From assembly GCA_003342895.1 (NCBI GenBank), contig PTFA01000011.1:7093081-7157080 (forward strand): a stretch of DNA of 64,000 nucleotides, written 5' to 3'. Below the pieces are notes generated by a model. That model was not told where the DNA came from and searched no databases. It saw nothing but the letters and a program-made list of their open reading frames with translations. Below are positions 23,901 through 34,800 of the stretch, piece by piece (position 1 is the stretch's first letter; each line of letters starts with the position of its first letter). Source of the stretch: Casuarius casuarius (lineage: Eukaryota > Chordata > Aves > Casuariiformes > Casuariidae). A program made the translations under genes and the position numbers.

Positions 23901-26900
23901 GTACAGTAGAGAATATTTCCCACTGTGAAGAACTAATGTCTCTGTCCCCTTAACCATGTAGTATGGGTTCAAGTTACTGTTTCCATTTTGCTATATACAA
24001 TCTACCAACATCTCAGTATTGCAGGAGTAAGTTCTAATTCCAGACTGAATGAAAGTAAGAAAATACTGTTTCAATTTTATGGAAGGAGACCAGACATGAT
24101 TAAATGACTTACCAAAAATTCACACCAGAGAACAAAACAGAGAACTGATCTGCAAAGGTAGGTACTTTAAATGCTAACTTTATAAAAAATGCTGAAAGTG
24201 TCCACCACAAGGTGTACCTGAAAATCCTTAACATTCATGATATTTGACTGCATTAAACACTACCTGCGGTGGTCACAGTGGACTTTTCTGATTTATATCA
24301 CTTTAGGATCTGCTCTGACTTCTAGAAAACATTTAATACAAACATCAGCTTGTAATCTTTTTCCCTCTTTTGGAGAAATGTATTACGAAGGTTCTTTACT
24401 GACCTATTTAGCTGTTTCTTAATAGTGCACTGAGGTTATTTTTTACTTCATATTTGCATAACTATGGCAGAAATGTAAAGTCTATGTAATGGGAAATTCA
24501 GTGATTTCTGAACTTGTTTCATTCTGACTCCTGGAAAAGATAATGCTGATTCAATCCAAACATTCCATTTCAATAAACCTGATTTTTTTTTAATTTATAT
24601 TTTCTATAAATGAGAAACTCTCAAACTAAAAAGATATTAAATCAAAAGACTGCTTCATAATGCTATGAATTTAACAAGCAAAATCTAAACAAGACAAGTA
24701 TGTTTTTCTGAATACAATTTGTCAAAATCACTATATTCCTGCCAGATGTTTTTATTTTGATGAGGTAATGTTTTCTAAGAAAAAAAAATTCCTTTGGAAA
24801 ACTTTTGACCAGCTCTGATTGCCTCTTGTGTACCTACTATGACACCAAGGCAATGAGGAGTGCTTTCTGGCTTTTCTTAGTATTCATCAGATCTTGTATA
24901 AGAGAAATTATTAAAAGCTAAGGCAAAGCTAAGGCCAGTGCTGTGGAGACATTGCCCAATTAATATAATTATCATATTTTCAGTGCTGCTCGTTGTGATA
25001 GCTTCTGAGACTGCAAATCAGCCTCTATTCTTGCTGTCATGCGTATCACCAGCAGATGTAGCGTTAGTGCCATAGGCACAGTCCAGATAATCCTGATTTT
25101 GGAAAGCAAAGAATGTCATGTAATTATTTTGCAGTCTAACATAATGTGGTCTGTTTGGGGAGCCAGAAATATGCAACTACATCCTTTCTGTTGATGTTTT
25201 ACAATTAAGTTGTCAGCCAGATAGCAGTAGGGTAGAGGAGGCAGAGCGCCATGCAGAATATATGTGTACTGGAGTTACAACACACAACACAACGTATAGA
25301 TACAGCACAGAGGAGCAAAACTGGCTCTTCAAAGTAGACATGTAGACTGGTAACAGTAGCTCTGAATTCAACAACCTTAGAAGGATGACTTCAAGTACCA
25401 ATCTATATATTTTTCATGCTGAGGTTATTGTCTCATTGAGCTTTGCTTTTTTCTCCTTACTCTTTATCAGCACATTTTTATCCTTTGTCTTACATATCAT
25501 ACCATAACTTCCCATTTCTCAGCTATACCCCACTTCACTTCTTCTGTTTTGCTTGTTTCCATTTTTCTCTAAGGAGGCCAGTCTCTTCACCCCACTGCTC
25601 AGCTGTTGTTTTGTGTACTTCACATTTATAATTATTTTTTCAGGAAGATCAAATCACCAACCAAAAAATCTGAAATGACTGACTTTGTGTATACCTGTAC
25701 TGAACTGTCCTATTCCTTGTGTCTGGTCAATTCATACATAGCTAATTTAGGTATCTTTAACAGGCTGTATTGGGTTTTCAAATCATGCCCATATTTAAGG
25801 AGGTGCAGAAATGTTACTTTCATGGCCCACATCTAGACTCACCACGTTTCCTCCACACTACTTCTCTGGATCCTCTCTTGCCATCAAGGATTATTATTAT
25901 TATGGCTAATATTAGCAGCAGCCATGTTAGTTGCCTTCGGATATTTTGCAACCATGGGCGGGAGGGAATGATAAGGGATGGCAAGAGAATAAGTTCAGGC
26001 AACAATCTTTCTGAGATGTCATATGAACCCTGAAAAAAATGAGAATTGTTATGGTTGCACATTTACCTGAATACAGGTCAGATATAAACTTTCTACTTTT
26101 AAATTCTGTTTTTTTTTTTTTTTTTTAATCTAACACAAGGGGATGACTGATGATTCGAGGGCAAGCTCGTGTTTCAGCCTATGCCACAGCCCAGAATAGA
26201 AGGTCTTTTTGCAACTTCATTGTATGAAGAATAAGACAGTATCAGGCCAATAAAAATTATAAAAAAATTAAAAATCAGTTCTGCATCTGAATGAGAGAAA
26301 ATCAATGCATGTATGTCAGCACAACATAACTTGCTACTCCAGTGCTGTCAAATTTTATTTCAGGACTAGGGTTCAAGAAAAAATGTTTTAAAAATTTACA
26401 TTTTGGGTATTCAAAACTTATCCAAAGAAACTGTAATTTCTTCTTTCTTGTATGAATCGCAGTGAGCGAAGTAGTAGATTACACATGACAAATCAGTACT
26501 ATGGTTCATATATTATTACAGAACTACTCGAACTAGGCTACTTTGGTTAATGATATCATCTGGACTCTGAAATGACTAAGAACATAGTAATCCAGTCTTC
26601 CTCATTCATTACCTTCCAGATAATAGCCACATATTTGATTACATTTGATTATATTACAGGCAATATGCTCAAACTTATCACATATAAAGAAAAAGGCAGA
26701 GAAAAGCTTTTTGAATGTAATTAAGGTATGAAAGGAAGTTCTGTTTAACAAATTATTTTATTGATAAGTTCTGGCGTTTTCTGCCCAAAGAAAGAAAGAA
26801 AACTAATCCCCTACCAATAAAATAAAAAAGAGGAGGTTTAATATCTGAAAAAAAACAAAATAATATAGAAACAGATGGCATTCTTTACCATTTATAAACA

Positions 26901-27559
26901 TTTATCTTCTTCTGAGTGCAGCAGAGAAAGGTACTGGATTCCCTGGAAAATCTTCTGTTAGCTTGTGGTAAGTAGCAAACCTGCTGATACACAAGTACTG
27001 TGTTGGCTCTAGCTCCCAGGTTTTCTCAAATGTGTTTGGGTAGGTGTAGTAGTTTATGTCTGATTTTTTCTGCTTGTTATGCAAATTATTAACAGATCTC
27101 CCACAAAAGAGGAGGGAGAAAGTCCTGAGAGCTACACTTGGTCATAGCTTCTTGATAGACAAGTCCCTTGGTATTTACACAGTCAAGACATATGTCTCAC
27201 TTTGTCTGCAGTTTTCAACAAGGCAATATCATGGTGCAATGTCAGGGGAAAAACAAAACAAAATGTGAGACTTGAGACAACAGAAAAAAACCTTGAAAAA
27301 TGCTAGGAAACAGCTGAAACTCCTTAGTTTGTGGTAATATTTAAGAAGGTGCTCAGTCATCCTCTGCATTTTTCTGCTATTCTGTGTCCACAACTAATAG
27401 AAATGGTGTTTTTGTTATCTGATCTCTGTATCTCTCACTCTCAATCCTGCTGTTTAAGCTACATACTGCTAGAGTTCATAAGAACTGAAGGAGACTTTCT
27501 TGAAGATATTCGCAGAAATGTAATAGTGCTATAATAGGTGGAATTTGTGGTTGCTGAGC
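20990..27559. other. Unassigned AT-rich sequence
   Basis: About 6.5 kb with no recognisable gene, transposon or RNA. It contains scattered T/A runs (for example poly(T) at about 26111-26126) and short chance open frames. It could be intronic or intergenic. Confidence 0.5.
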
Positions 27560-27797
27560 AGCTGGCGGGCGATCTCGACAGGCATGTGTTGCTTTCCCTC
27601 TTGGACGGATATTGCCATTGGTAGGCATCGAAGACTATTGATCTCTGTCGCTATCGATCCCCACTGATAGGCACTGATACCTATTAATCTTGACAGGCAG
27701 CTATAACTTTTAGTCTTGTGCCATTTTACCTATTGCAAGGCGTTGACCGATACCAATATTGAAGCTTTCTGCTCTCAGGAGGCATGTCAATTACCAT

Positions 27798-27846
27798 ACC
27801 TGTCGATAAGGATCGAAAGTGATAGGGGTTGATATCTATCAATGCC
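27798..27846 (+). repeat. 49-bp core block, copy 1 of 5
   Basis: Most diverged left copy, ending in ATGCC like the others. It aligns without gaps to the other four copies. It retains CpG in TGTCGATAAGGATCGA. Confidence 0.7.
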
Positions 27847-28007
27847 TATCAATATCGATCCCTGTAAATAGGCGTTGATTCCTCTCAATTTGGACAGATA
27901 CCTGTTGCTTTGGCTGTTGGACCAATTTCACTCTTGATAGGCATGAAAACAGTATCAAAATGGATACATCTAGTTGTCGAGGAACACGACTGATTGTTGA
28001 ACACCAG

Positions 28008-28056
28008 ACCTATCAATAAAGATAGAGAGCAATAGGGATCTATGGCTTTTGATGCC
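28008..28056 (+). repeat. 49-bp core block, copy 2 of 5
   Basis: Starts ACCTATCAATAAAGAT and ends TTTTGATGCC. It has lost CpGs relative to copy 1. Spacing from copy 1 is 210 bp. Confidence 0.7.
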
Positions 28057-28130
28057 TTAACAAAATCAATATATCATCCCTGTTGAAATGGATCCTATCA
28101 ATAGGCATTGATCGGTGCCAGTGGCAAGAG

Positions 28131-28533
28131 GGAGGTCTAGCTTTTGTGGTGGGGGCGATGTTGCTGTTGGTTGGCACCGAGGCCTATCGACATTGACCGT
28201 TTTCGGTGGGGGGGGAGGGGGCCGTGAGGAGTATTGATTTCCATAGGGATGGCTAGGGCACGCGATCCAGAGATCTGGAGCCCCATCAGTACGTATCAAT
28301 AGGTATTGATCTCGAGGGGAATCTCTGCGTATTGATTTGCATACCTGTGGGTAAGGATGGAGAGTGATGGTGATCAATGGCGTTTGATGCCTGTGAGTCT
28401 TGATGTGTATCGATAGGTATGGACAGGTGTGGATGTGGAGCGGCATGTGCCTGTTTGGTGTGGGGTGGGTTTTGCTCTTGGTAGGCATGTGAGGGGTATT
28501 GTCATGGATTCCTGTTGCTGTGGAAGGGAATGG
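28131..28533 (+). repeat. Left member of an internal ~400-bp direct duplication
   Basis: From GGAGGTCTAG to GGAAGGGAATGG. It aligns along its whole length with 28636-29031 at high identity. Many differences are TG or CA here against CG in the right member (for example GATCAATGG versus GATCGATGG). Confidence 0.85.
28343..28391 (+). repeat. 49-bp core block, copy 3 of 5
   Basis: Starts ACCTGTGGGTAAGGATGG. It lies inside the left member of the 400-bp duplicated segment and has TGATCAATGG where copies 4 and 5 have TGATCGAT. Confidence 0.75.
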
Positions 28534-28552
28534 ATGCCTGTTGGATTCCGCA

Positions 28553-28610
28553 CCTATCGATAGGGATCCATATCGATAGGGAACGATAGTTATCGATCCC
28601 TATCGATAGG
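28553..28610. repeat. Cluster of perfect palindromes around TATCGATA
   Basis: Contains CCTATCGATAGG, a perfect 12-bp palindrome, at 28553-28564 and again at 28599-28610. Another TATCGATA lies at 28571-28578, and ATCGATAGGG/CCCTATCGAT form facing inverted arms. It lies between the two members of the 400-bp duplication, in the spacer that is not duplicated. Confidence 0.8.
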
Positions 28611-28635
28611 CAGTGCTAGCGTTGGATGTGGAGAG

Positions 28636-29031
28636 GGAGGTCTAGGTTTTGTTGTGGGGGTGATGTTGCTGTTGGTCAGCATGGAGGACTATTGACATTG
28701 ACCGTTCTCGGTGGGGGGGGGCCATGAGGAGTACTGATTTCCATAGGGATGGCTAGGGCACGCCATCCAGAGATCTGGAGCCCCATCGGTACGTATCGAT
28801 AGCCGTTGATCTCGAGGGGAATCTATATATCGATTTGCATATCTGTGGGTAAGGATGGAGAGCGATGGTGATCGATGGCTTTGGATGCCTGTGAGTCTCG
28901 ATGTGTATCGATAGGTATGGACAGGTGTGGATGTGGAGCGGCATGTGCCTGTTTGGTGCGGGGTGGATTTTGCTCTTGGTAGGTGTATCAGGGGTATCAT
29001 CATGGATTCCTGTTGCTGTGGAAGGGAATGG
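28636..29031 (+). repeat. Right member of an internal ~400-bp direct duplication
   Basis: Same borders as 28131-28533, with an offset of 498-505 bp. The unit period of about 500 bp suggests a higher-order repeat built from smaller ATCGAT-type units. Confidence 0.85.
28841..28889 (+). repeat. 49-bp core block, copy 4 of 5
   Basis: Starts ATCTGTGGGTAAGGATGG, inside the right member of the duplicated segment. Spacing from copy 3 is 498 bp. It retains ATCGAT. Confidence 0.75.
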
Positions 29032-29093
29032 AGGGAATGAATGAAGGGTATAGCTCTCCATCTCGATGGTAATCGCTGCGTATCGATTTGCAT

Positions 29094-29142
29094 ACCTGTG
29101 GGTAAGAATGGAGAGCGATGGTGATCGATAGCTTTTGATGCC
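29094..29142 (+). repeat. 49-bp core block, copy 5 of 5
   Basis: Starts ACCTGTGGGTAAGAATGG and is nearly identical to copy 4. Spacing from copy 4 is 253 bp. The array fades out about 60 bp further right. Confidence 0.75.
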
Positions 29143-29205
29143 CGTCAGTATTGATCTTTATCAATAGGCATTGATACATGTGGATTTTGACAGTCATTTC
29201 AAGTT

Positions 29206-32039
29206 TTGTTTTTTGCTTTTAAGTTAATGATTTTTTATTTAAAGAGCCTGTTATGTTGTTCCTTTTTTTGATTAATAATGTGAATTAGAAGGTCCATTTT
29301 TGTTGCCTTCGAGTTTTACATTCGTTCAGGACCTTTCTCCTTTCAGATTTTAAGGATTGGTTTTTACAGGCATTCCATATCTATACTTAGGATTATCTTT
29401 AAAAGGGTATCGTAGCATGCCTTTCATTGAAAATATAGCTGCAGGTGTCTCATCTATCCTTTGAATACGCAGTATTTATTGCATTTATCATTATAGTTTC
29501 TGAATATTGTTTAAGGATTCAAAATAGAAGGTATGTTTAGTCCTGGAGTATTTTATCAACACAGGTAGAATTTGACATTTCAGCAAGGCTGGATAGTAAA
29601 CTAAAGAGGAAGAATTCTAAGAGTTCATGCAGTCATCTACACATCAAAACCAGAATCCTTAAAATGGATTTGACAGGTAGTAGGAACCCATGTAGTTGTA
29701 GAGCCCTGGTGTAATGTACTTGCTTGCATCTTCTTCTAATAATAAGAATCATCAGAAATTCAGAATGGATTTCTTTTATTGCTCAAAAATGCTTTTAACT
29801 AAAAAATACATCATTATGTAAAACATATTCTGCAGTAAATTAGAATTTTTTTTTACAGTTACAGGACTATTTTGTGCATTACAAACATCACCAGTATAAA
29901 CAACTTCAGATTATTTCATGCATTTTTCACTTTTTGATGAGTTTATGTGAGAGATATCCAGAGTTGTTTAATAACTGCACATAAATTCTTGTTTAGATTT
30001 AGGCAGAGAGAACTCGTAGTAGCTCAATACAATTGTTGTTATGTGCTTGTTCTTTATTAAGAGGATTCAGGGAAGACTCTAAGCTTAAGAGTGAAAAGCT
30101 CACCAGCTTTTAAAAAAGAGCAGTCTTACCTCTCACATTTCTTCTGTCTTCCCTGGATTTCACTGCAGACCTCCCTGCTTTCATCTAGCTCCTTGTCTCT
30201 ATGGTATTCTCATTGGTATCCTCAGTGACTGGANATGTATATGGAGCTGCACTGCAGACCACCCCATCTTATTTTCAAAATGTTGCGTATGCATGTCTGC
30301 AGGGAGAGTTGCGATAGCATTGAACCCTAAAGAAACTTGTTTGTCATTCGGGTTATGTGCTTAGGGTGCAAAACTTGCCGATCATTAATTTTTGGGACTA
30401 TTTCAAAAGGAATAATTGATGGCAAGCTCAGTGTTAGCCAGAACACATTATGTATGCCACTTCAGCAATATCATACATGGATATTTGGGGGGTTTTTTGC
30501 TCCAAGGTTACACTGGTAGCCAGTCTGCTTTGGCTGATGGGCAGAGTTGAGCTAACAAACCATAACGATATTAAACAACAGTCAGAAGCCAGACTAGGAA
30601 GGACAAAGAATTTTTCTAGAAACAAGTTATTGTTGGTATGAGGCTGATATTATCAACCAAGCAGTGCAAACANTGAAAAGGTTTGAGAGTTAGGTGGGTT
30701 GAGAGCAGGATAATCTATTGCAGTTTTCAGCATTCCTTAAAAGAGTGAGTGAATCTGTATGGTCATTTGAGTTTCAATCTGTTGAAGCAAATCTACCCAC
30801 TGCAAAGTGTTCACATTGCGGAACAGTCTCCCAGGGCATGAAAGCATGAACTCGTTTTTTTCCAGATGAAACCACAGCAGCAGATGCCCGCTAGGAGCGT
30901 GCCTAGTATCTTCCAGCTATTACTAGGCATGTGGCCCACAAAGCCAGAGTAGGGCTAGGCTGAAATAAAACCTCTTGAAATACAAATGAGAATGAAGTCT
31001 GGTTGTCAGCACAGCTGTTTTGCTCCTCAGATCTGCTTCATATGAGCTGCACTACTCATGAATATAAGCATAGCCAGTGACTTTTTCTGTGTGTAGGATA
31101 GTGCACAGTTTATTTCTGTGTATGTTCAGTACGTGTATGTTTAATAACTGGCAGAGCTGTCTGCTGTAGGTAATTGAAAATCTGACAGAACTACTTGCAT
31201 GGACACTGCAATAACCTTTCCCTAGGACTTAGAGAATTTTCTGTTAGTGGGTCTGGTAGTGGAACTAGTAGCGAGTGATGCAAGAATTTCTCAGGACTCC
31301 TGAGAGTCCACTTGTGACAGTCCCCCCAGACTGCCCATAGCTTTGCATGCAGCTTTTTCCTAAAGGATCCTTTTCTCCAATTTTATCTGCAGTTCAACAA
31401 CTTTCAGTGAATGTCTGTCTGGGTTGTAATAGCCCCTACACAGTTTCTTCAGGGTTCTTAAGAAAATCTCTCCCTTTCCATGATACAAGACCTGACTGTG
31501 GACTGGCTCTCAGAAAGCTCCTCAACTTATACTGCATTCATAACACCCATGTGTTTACTAGTTCTCACATGCCTGTGCTTGAATATAGCAAGAGAATCAG
31601 CTAGGAGAGATATAACAGTTGTCACAGCAGTTTCCAGGCCTCTTCAGGGAATTTCTTCCACATGCNTCTTCCATAGGGATCATCTTCCTTCAGGGAACTT
31701 CTGGCAGCTTTTTGCTGCTGGTGAGGACTGGCTTCTGGAAGCTTTTGCTTCTGTCAGCTCTGAGAGTGAGCTTATGTTGACAGTTCCCTGATTTGGGGGT
31801 GCCTACAACTCGTTTCCAACTGGCTGCTGCTCAGACACTGTCAAGCACCTATTCAGCTGGTGTGTGGGGAGCAGTTATATAATTAGTGAGCAGGAGTGCA
31901 GATCCTGGAGTGCTGCAGTTCCTGCAGTTGTTAGTGCAGAGGGGCCTAGAAACTCTGCTGAAGACAGTGTGGGACTGCTTGAGCCTGCTCAACAATGGTG
32001 TCAGCTTGCCACAGGGCACAATCTCCAGCACCAGCAGGA
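29206..32039. other. Unassigned sequence
   Basis: AT-rich to about 31.3 kb with no recognisable gene. From about 31.35 kb it becomes more balanced in composition, with open frames on both strands, and could be the 5' end of the CR1 relic that follows or another decayed element. I cannot assign it. Confidence 0.45.
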
Positions 32040-34260
32040 ACAACTGTTCTTGGCATATCTGAGGCCTTGACCCACTGGAATCTCTTTGGGGAGCATGCCA
32101 ATGCTCAGGTCTTCAACTGCAGGGAATGCCTCTTCTCCTTGGGGTTGTGGATGGGTGGTGTCCTTATCTTTGTGAGGTTGAGACACTGACTTTCTGGGTG
32201 AAGGAGCTGTGGGAAGAGGCGAGCAGGCTGAATAGCATCAAGGTGGTTGAACAGAAGATTGACAGGGTCTTTACAGACATATTGTGGAAACTAGAGCCCA
32301 AGCCCGATGGAAAGAAGGAAGGACAGCTAGTGTGTAGCTCAGAGGAGGGATGGATGAACTCCCATGATGAGGAAGGCTGGAAACTAATGACTTCTGGCAG
32401 CAGGAGGAAGGTTCCTCTTCTGCCTGCATAGCTGCAATTACAGAACAGGCACAGCACACTGTGAATGGGTGAGCAGGGACAAGACCTGTCAGGGTAGGCA
32501 TCAGAGCTAGCAGAGCCTGAACCAAGGGGTGTGCATGAGAAGGAAGGAGGGGATGATAGTTATCATGAACTCCCTTCTGTGGGGAATGGATGAACACATC
32601 TGCTGACCTGACCTGATTTGCCAGGAGATTTGCTGCTTGACAGCAGGATGTTGCAGAGTGACTGCAAAGGCTCATCTGGCCCTTGGACTACTAATCCTTC
32701 CTGCTCATCCATGTTGGCATCAGTGATACTTCTGGGGGGGGGGGGGGGGGGGAAGACTGTGAGTGGACCAAGAGTGACTGCGTAGCTCTTGGGGATGAGG
32801 GTCAAGGGCATGGTGGCCCAGGTGCTGCTCTCCTTAATCCTGCCATTAAGTGGGAAAGGCTTAAGTGGAATTGGACACATCCAGTGGGTCAGCAACTGGC
32901 TGTTGAGCTGGTGTCACAGGCAGGGCTTTGGCTTCTGTACAACCATTGGAATCCACTTTGAGGACTGAGGACTGCTGGGAAGGGGCAGGATCCACCTGAT
33001 AAAATGGGGCATGAGACTCTTTACAAACAGGCTTGCTAACCTTGTGAGGTGGGCTTTAACCTGGTTTGTTGAGGGAGGATTATCATAACCTGAAGAGAAG
33101 CGAAGGCACAGGGGACAGAAAGGAAGTGTCTGGGGTACAGCATGATAGGAGGGGCTCTCTCACTACTTTGGGGAAAGTGACATGATCAGGGGTTAATCCC
33201 AAATTCCTGTGCACAAACAGATGCAGCACAGAAAGCAAATAGGAGGAATTAGAAGCCCATGCACAGTTTCAGAATTATGATCTCATTGGGATTACTAAAA
33301 TGTGATGGGATAGCTTGCAGGACTGAAGTGTTGCAGTGGATGGGTATAGGCTTTTCAGCTAAGATAGGCTGGTATGGTGAGGAGGCAGGGTTGTGCTCTA
33401 TTGGAAGGAGTGTCCCAATTCCATGGAGCTCTGCCTGGGACTGGGTGATGAGCCAGTAGAGAGAGCTTAAGGATAAGGATCAGGGGCCAGAACAACATGT
33501 GACATTGTAGTAGGTGTCTGCTACAGACCGCTTAATCAAGAAGAAGCAGCAGGTGAAGTTTTCTATAGACAGCTGGATGANGCCTTAAGATCACAGACCT
33601 GGTACTCATGGGGGTCTTAACCTCCCTGATATCTGCTGAAAGTCAATAGGGCTATGCACAAGCAATCCAGGAGATTTTTGGAAGTGTGCTGAGGACAATT
33701 TACTGACCCAGGTGATCAATGAGCCAAGTAGGAGAGAGACCCTGCTGGAGGTGTTACTCACAAAAAAGGAAGAGCTGGTCAGAGATGAAGGTCAAAGGCA
33801 GCTTTGGCCACAGGGACTGTGAGACTGTGAAGCTCAAACTCCTGAGAAGAGTGAGCAAAACAAATAGTAGAATCACAGCCCTGGACTTCAGGGAAGCAAG
33901 TTTCAACTTGTTGAGGGCCCTACCTGGCAGGGTCCTGGAGGGCCAAAGGGCCCAAGAGAGCTGGTTGACAGCCTCCATAAAGCACAAGGACAGCCCATTC
34001 CAGTGTGCAGGCATGGCAGAGAGCTGGTGTGGATGAACAGGCAATTTCTGACCAAGCTCCAGTACAGAAAGGAGGAACAGAGAAGCTGAAACAAGTGACA
34101 AATTACACAGGAGAAATACAGGGACACTGCCTGAGTGTGCAGGGATGAGATTAGGAAAACCAAAGCTCAGATGGAGTTGAAACTAGTGAGGGATGTGAAG
34201 GGCACCAAGAGGGCTTATGTAAGTACATAGGCAGCAAAGGAAAGCCTAAGGAAAACATGG
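32040..34260 (+). mobile_element. CR1 LINE relic with ORF1 and ORF2 endonuclease remnants
   Basis: A + strand, heavily decayed non-LTR retrotransposon. In order it shows: a coiled-coil-like ORF1 stretch near 32190-32290 (frame containing EASRLNSIKVVEQKIDRVF); an ORF1 esterase-like block SFLLIHVGISDT at 32695-32730, the counterpart of the SGNH-hydrolase block of CR1 ORF1; further ORF1 to about 33060; then the ORF2 apurinic endonuclease region with VGVCYRP at 33510-33530 and the linker through 34260. The usual endonuclease GDFN motif reads GVLT and SDH reads RDC, so catalysis is lost. Frames shift repeatedly, and a G19 run at 32734-32752 breaks ORF1. CR1 elements are usually truncated at the 5' end, so retention of ORF1 shows this copy was unusually long on insertion. 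The 3' half is missing or replaced by unrelated sequence. Confidence 0.75.
32734..32752. repeat. Poly(G) run, 19 nt
   Basis: An uninterrupted G run directly after the ORF1 esterase-like block. It is a simple expansion or an assembly-sensitive homopolymer, and a potential quadruplex former. Confidence 0.85.
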
Positions 34261-34752
34261 GCTCACTGCTTAATTGGGCAGTTGGCCAAGTTTCAGGGCC
34301 CTGAGGGCAAAGCTCTTAATTGCCCTGAGGAGGGTCACCTTAGATCATCCCCNCACACACACACACACCCTCTGCTCGTTGCTCCAGGAGCTTCATTTAA
34401 ACTCAGGCTGGGTGCACACTCCTGTCCTGAGCTATGCTATAGGTTTGCCTGTCTCCAGCCCAGCTCCTGGCTACCCTGGCTTACTGATTGGTTTTCCTGG
34501 ATGGACCGCAGGCATGTGTTGTAGGTAATCATCTCATCCACAGTCATGTTATAGGTAGCTTGTCTCCAGTCTGTGCCTACCTCCTGTGTGGGCATCCTGG
34601 GAGGTCTCTGGGCCTGATGTGTTACCTTGGCTTGCCTTGTCTGGGTCTGCTTGCAGAACCTGCTACTGACTCAGGCCTGTTCAGGTATGGTGGGGCTGCA
34701 TGGGTTTACCCAGGGCAAATGGTGCCTGTCCAGGGCATATGCCTTCTGTGGT
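34261..34752. other. Unidentified GC-richer sequence with a short CA repeat
   Basis: A CA microsatellite with an N at its start (about 34353-34369) is followed by about 380 bp of C/T/G-rich text with repeated CTGGCT, GTCTCCAG and CCTGTC words. It sits between CR1 endonuclease sequence and a possible CR1 reverse-transcriptase scrap, so it may be an insertion inside the LINE, perhaps an LTR fragment. No terminal repeats or target-site duplication can be confirmed by eye. Confidence 0.35.
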
Positions 34753-34800
34753 GAGGTGATGGGCTATGTGGTGGATGCCATTTACCTTGGTTTCAACTTG
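34753..34800 (+). pseudogene. Possible CR1 reverse-transcriptase fragment
   Basis: The frame reads EVMGYVVDAIYLGFNL, resembling the CR1 reverse-transcriptase stretch that ends in YLDF (compare the copy at 63.4 kb, which reads EMIGCVGKGEAVHIVYLDFN). The catalytic Asp is replaced by Gly. If correct, it extends the + strand CR1 relic past the unidentified block. The fragment is short, so the call is tentative. Confidence 0.35.

Larger units (their letters stand above)
27560..29205. repeat. Diverged tandem repeat array rich in ATCGAT/TATCGATA words
   Basis: About 1.65 kb built from related but diverged units. Counting by eye there are 13 ATCGAT hexamers here, against two noticed in the rest of the window, plus more than a dozen one-step variants (ATCAAT, ATTGAT). 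Two landmarks recur in the same order: a 49-bp ungapped block beginning ACCTGTgGGTAAGGAT (five copies) and a TTGCTcTTGGTaGGCA module (six recognisable copies). Spacing between blocks varies from about 200 to 500 bp, so units have gained or lost internal segments. Composition (CpG-containing, G-rich patches) differs sharply from both AT-rich flanks. The open frames on the - strand are by-products of the repeats. I do not recognise it as a named avian satellite or transposon. It may be a minisatellite, a local satellite remnant, or a regulatory array for ATCGAT/ATCAAT-binding homeodomain factors. Confidence 0.85.

Noticed and set aside
28066..29197. Open frames of 102-140 codons on the - strand over the ATCGAT array, rich in His, Pro, Ser and Tyr
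   Set aside because: They repeat with the DNA units, occur in several overlapping frames and start in different unit positions. They are by-products of the tandem repeat.
27560..29205. CRISPR-like repeat-spacer array
   Set aside because: Repeats and spacings are irregular, units are diverged, and the genome is a vertebrate one with CR1 elements.
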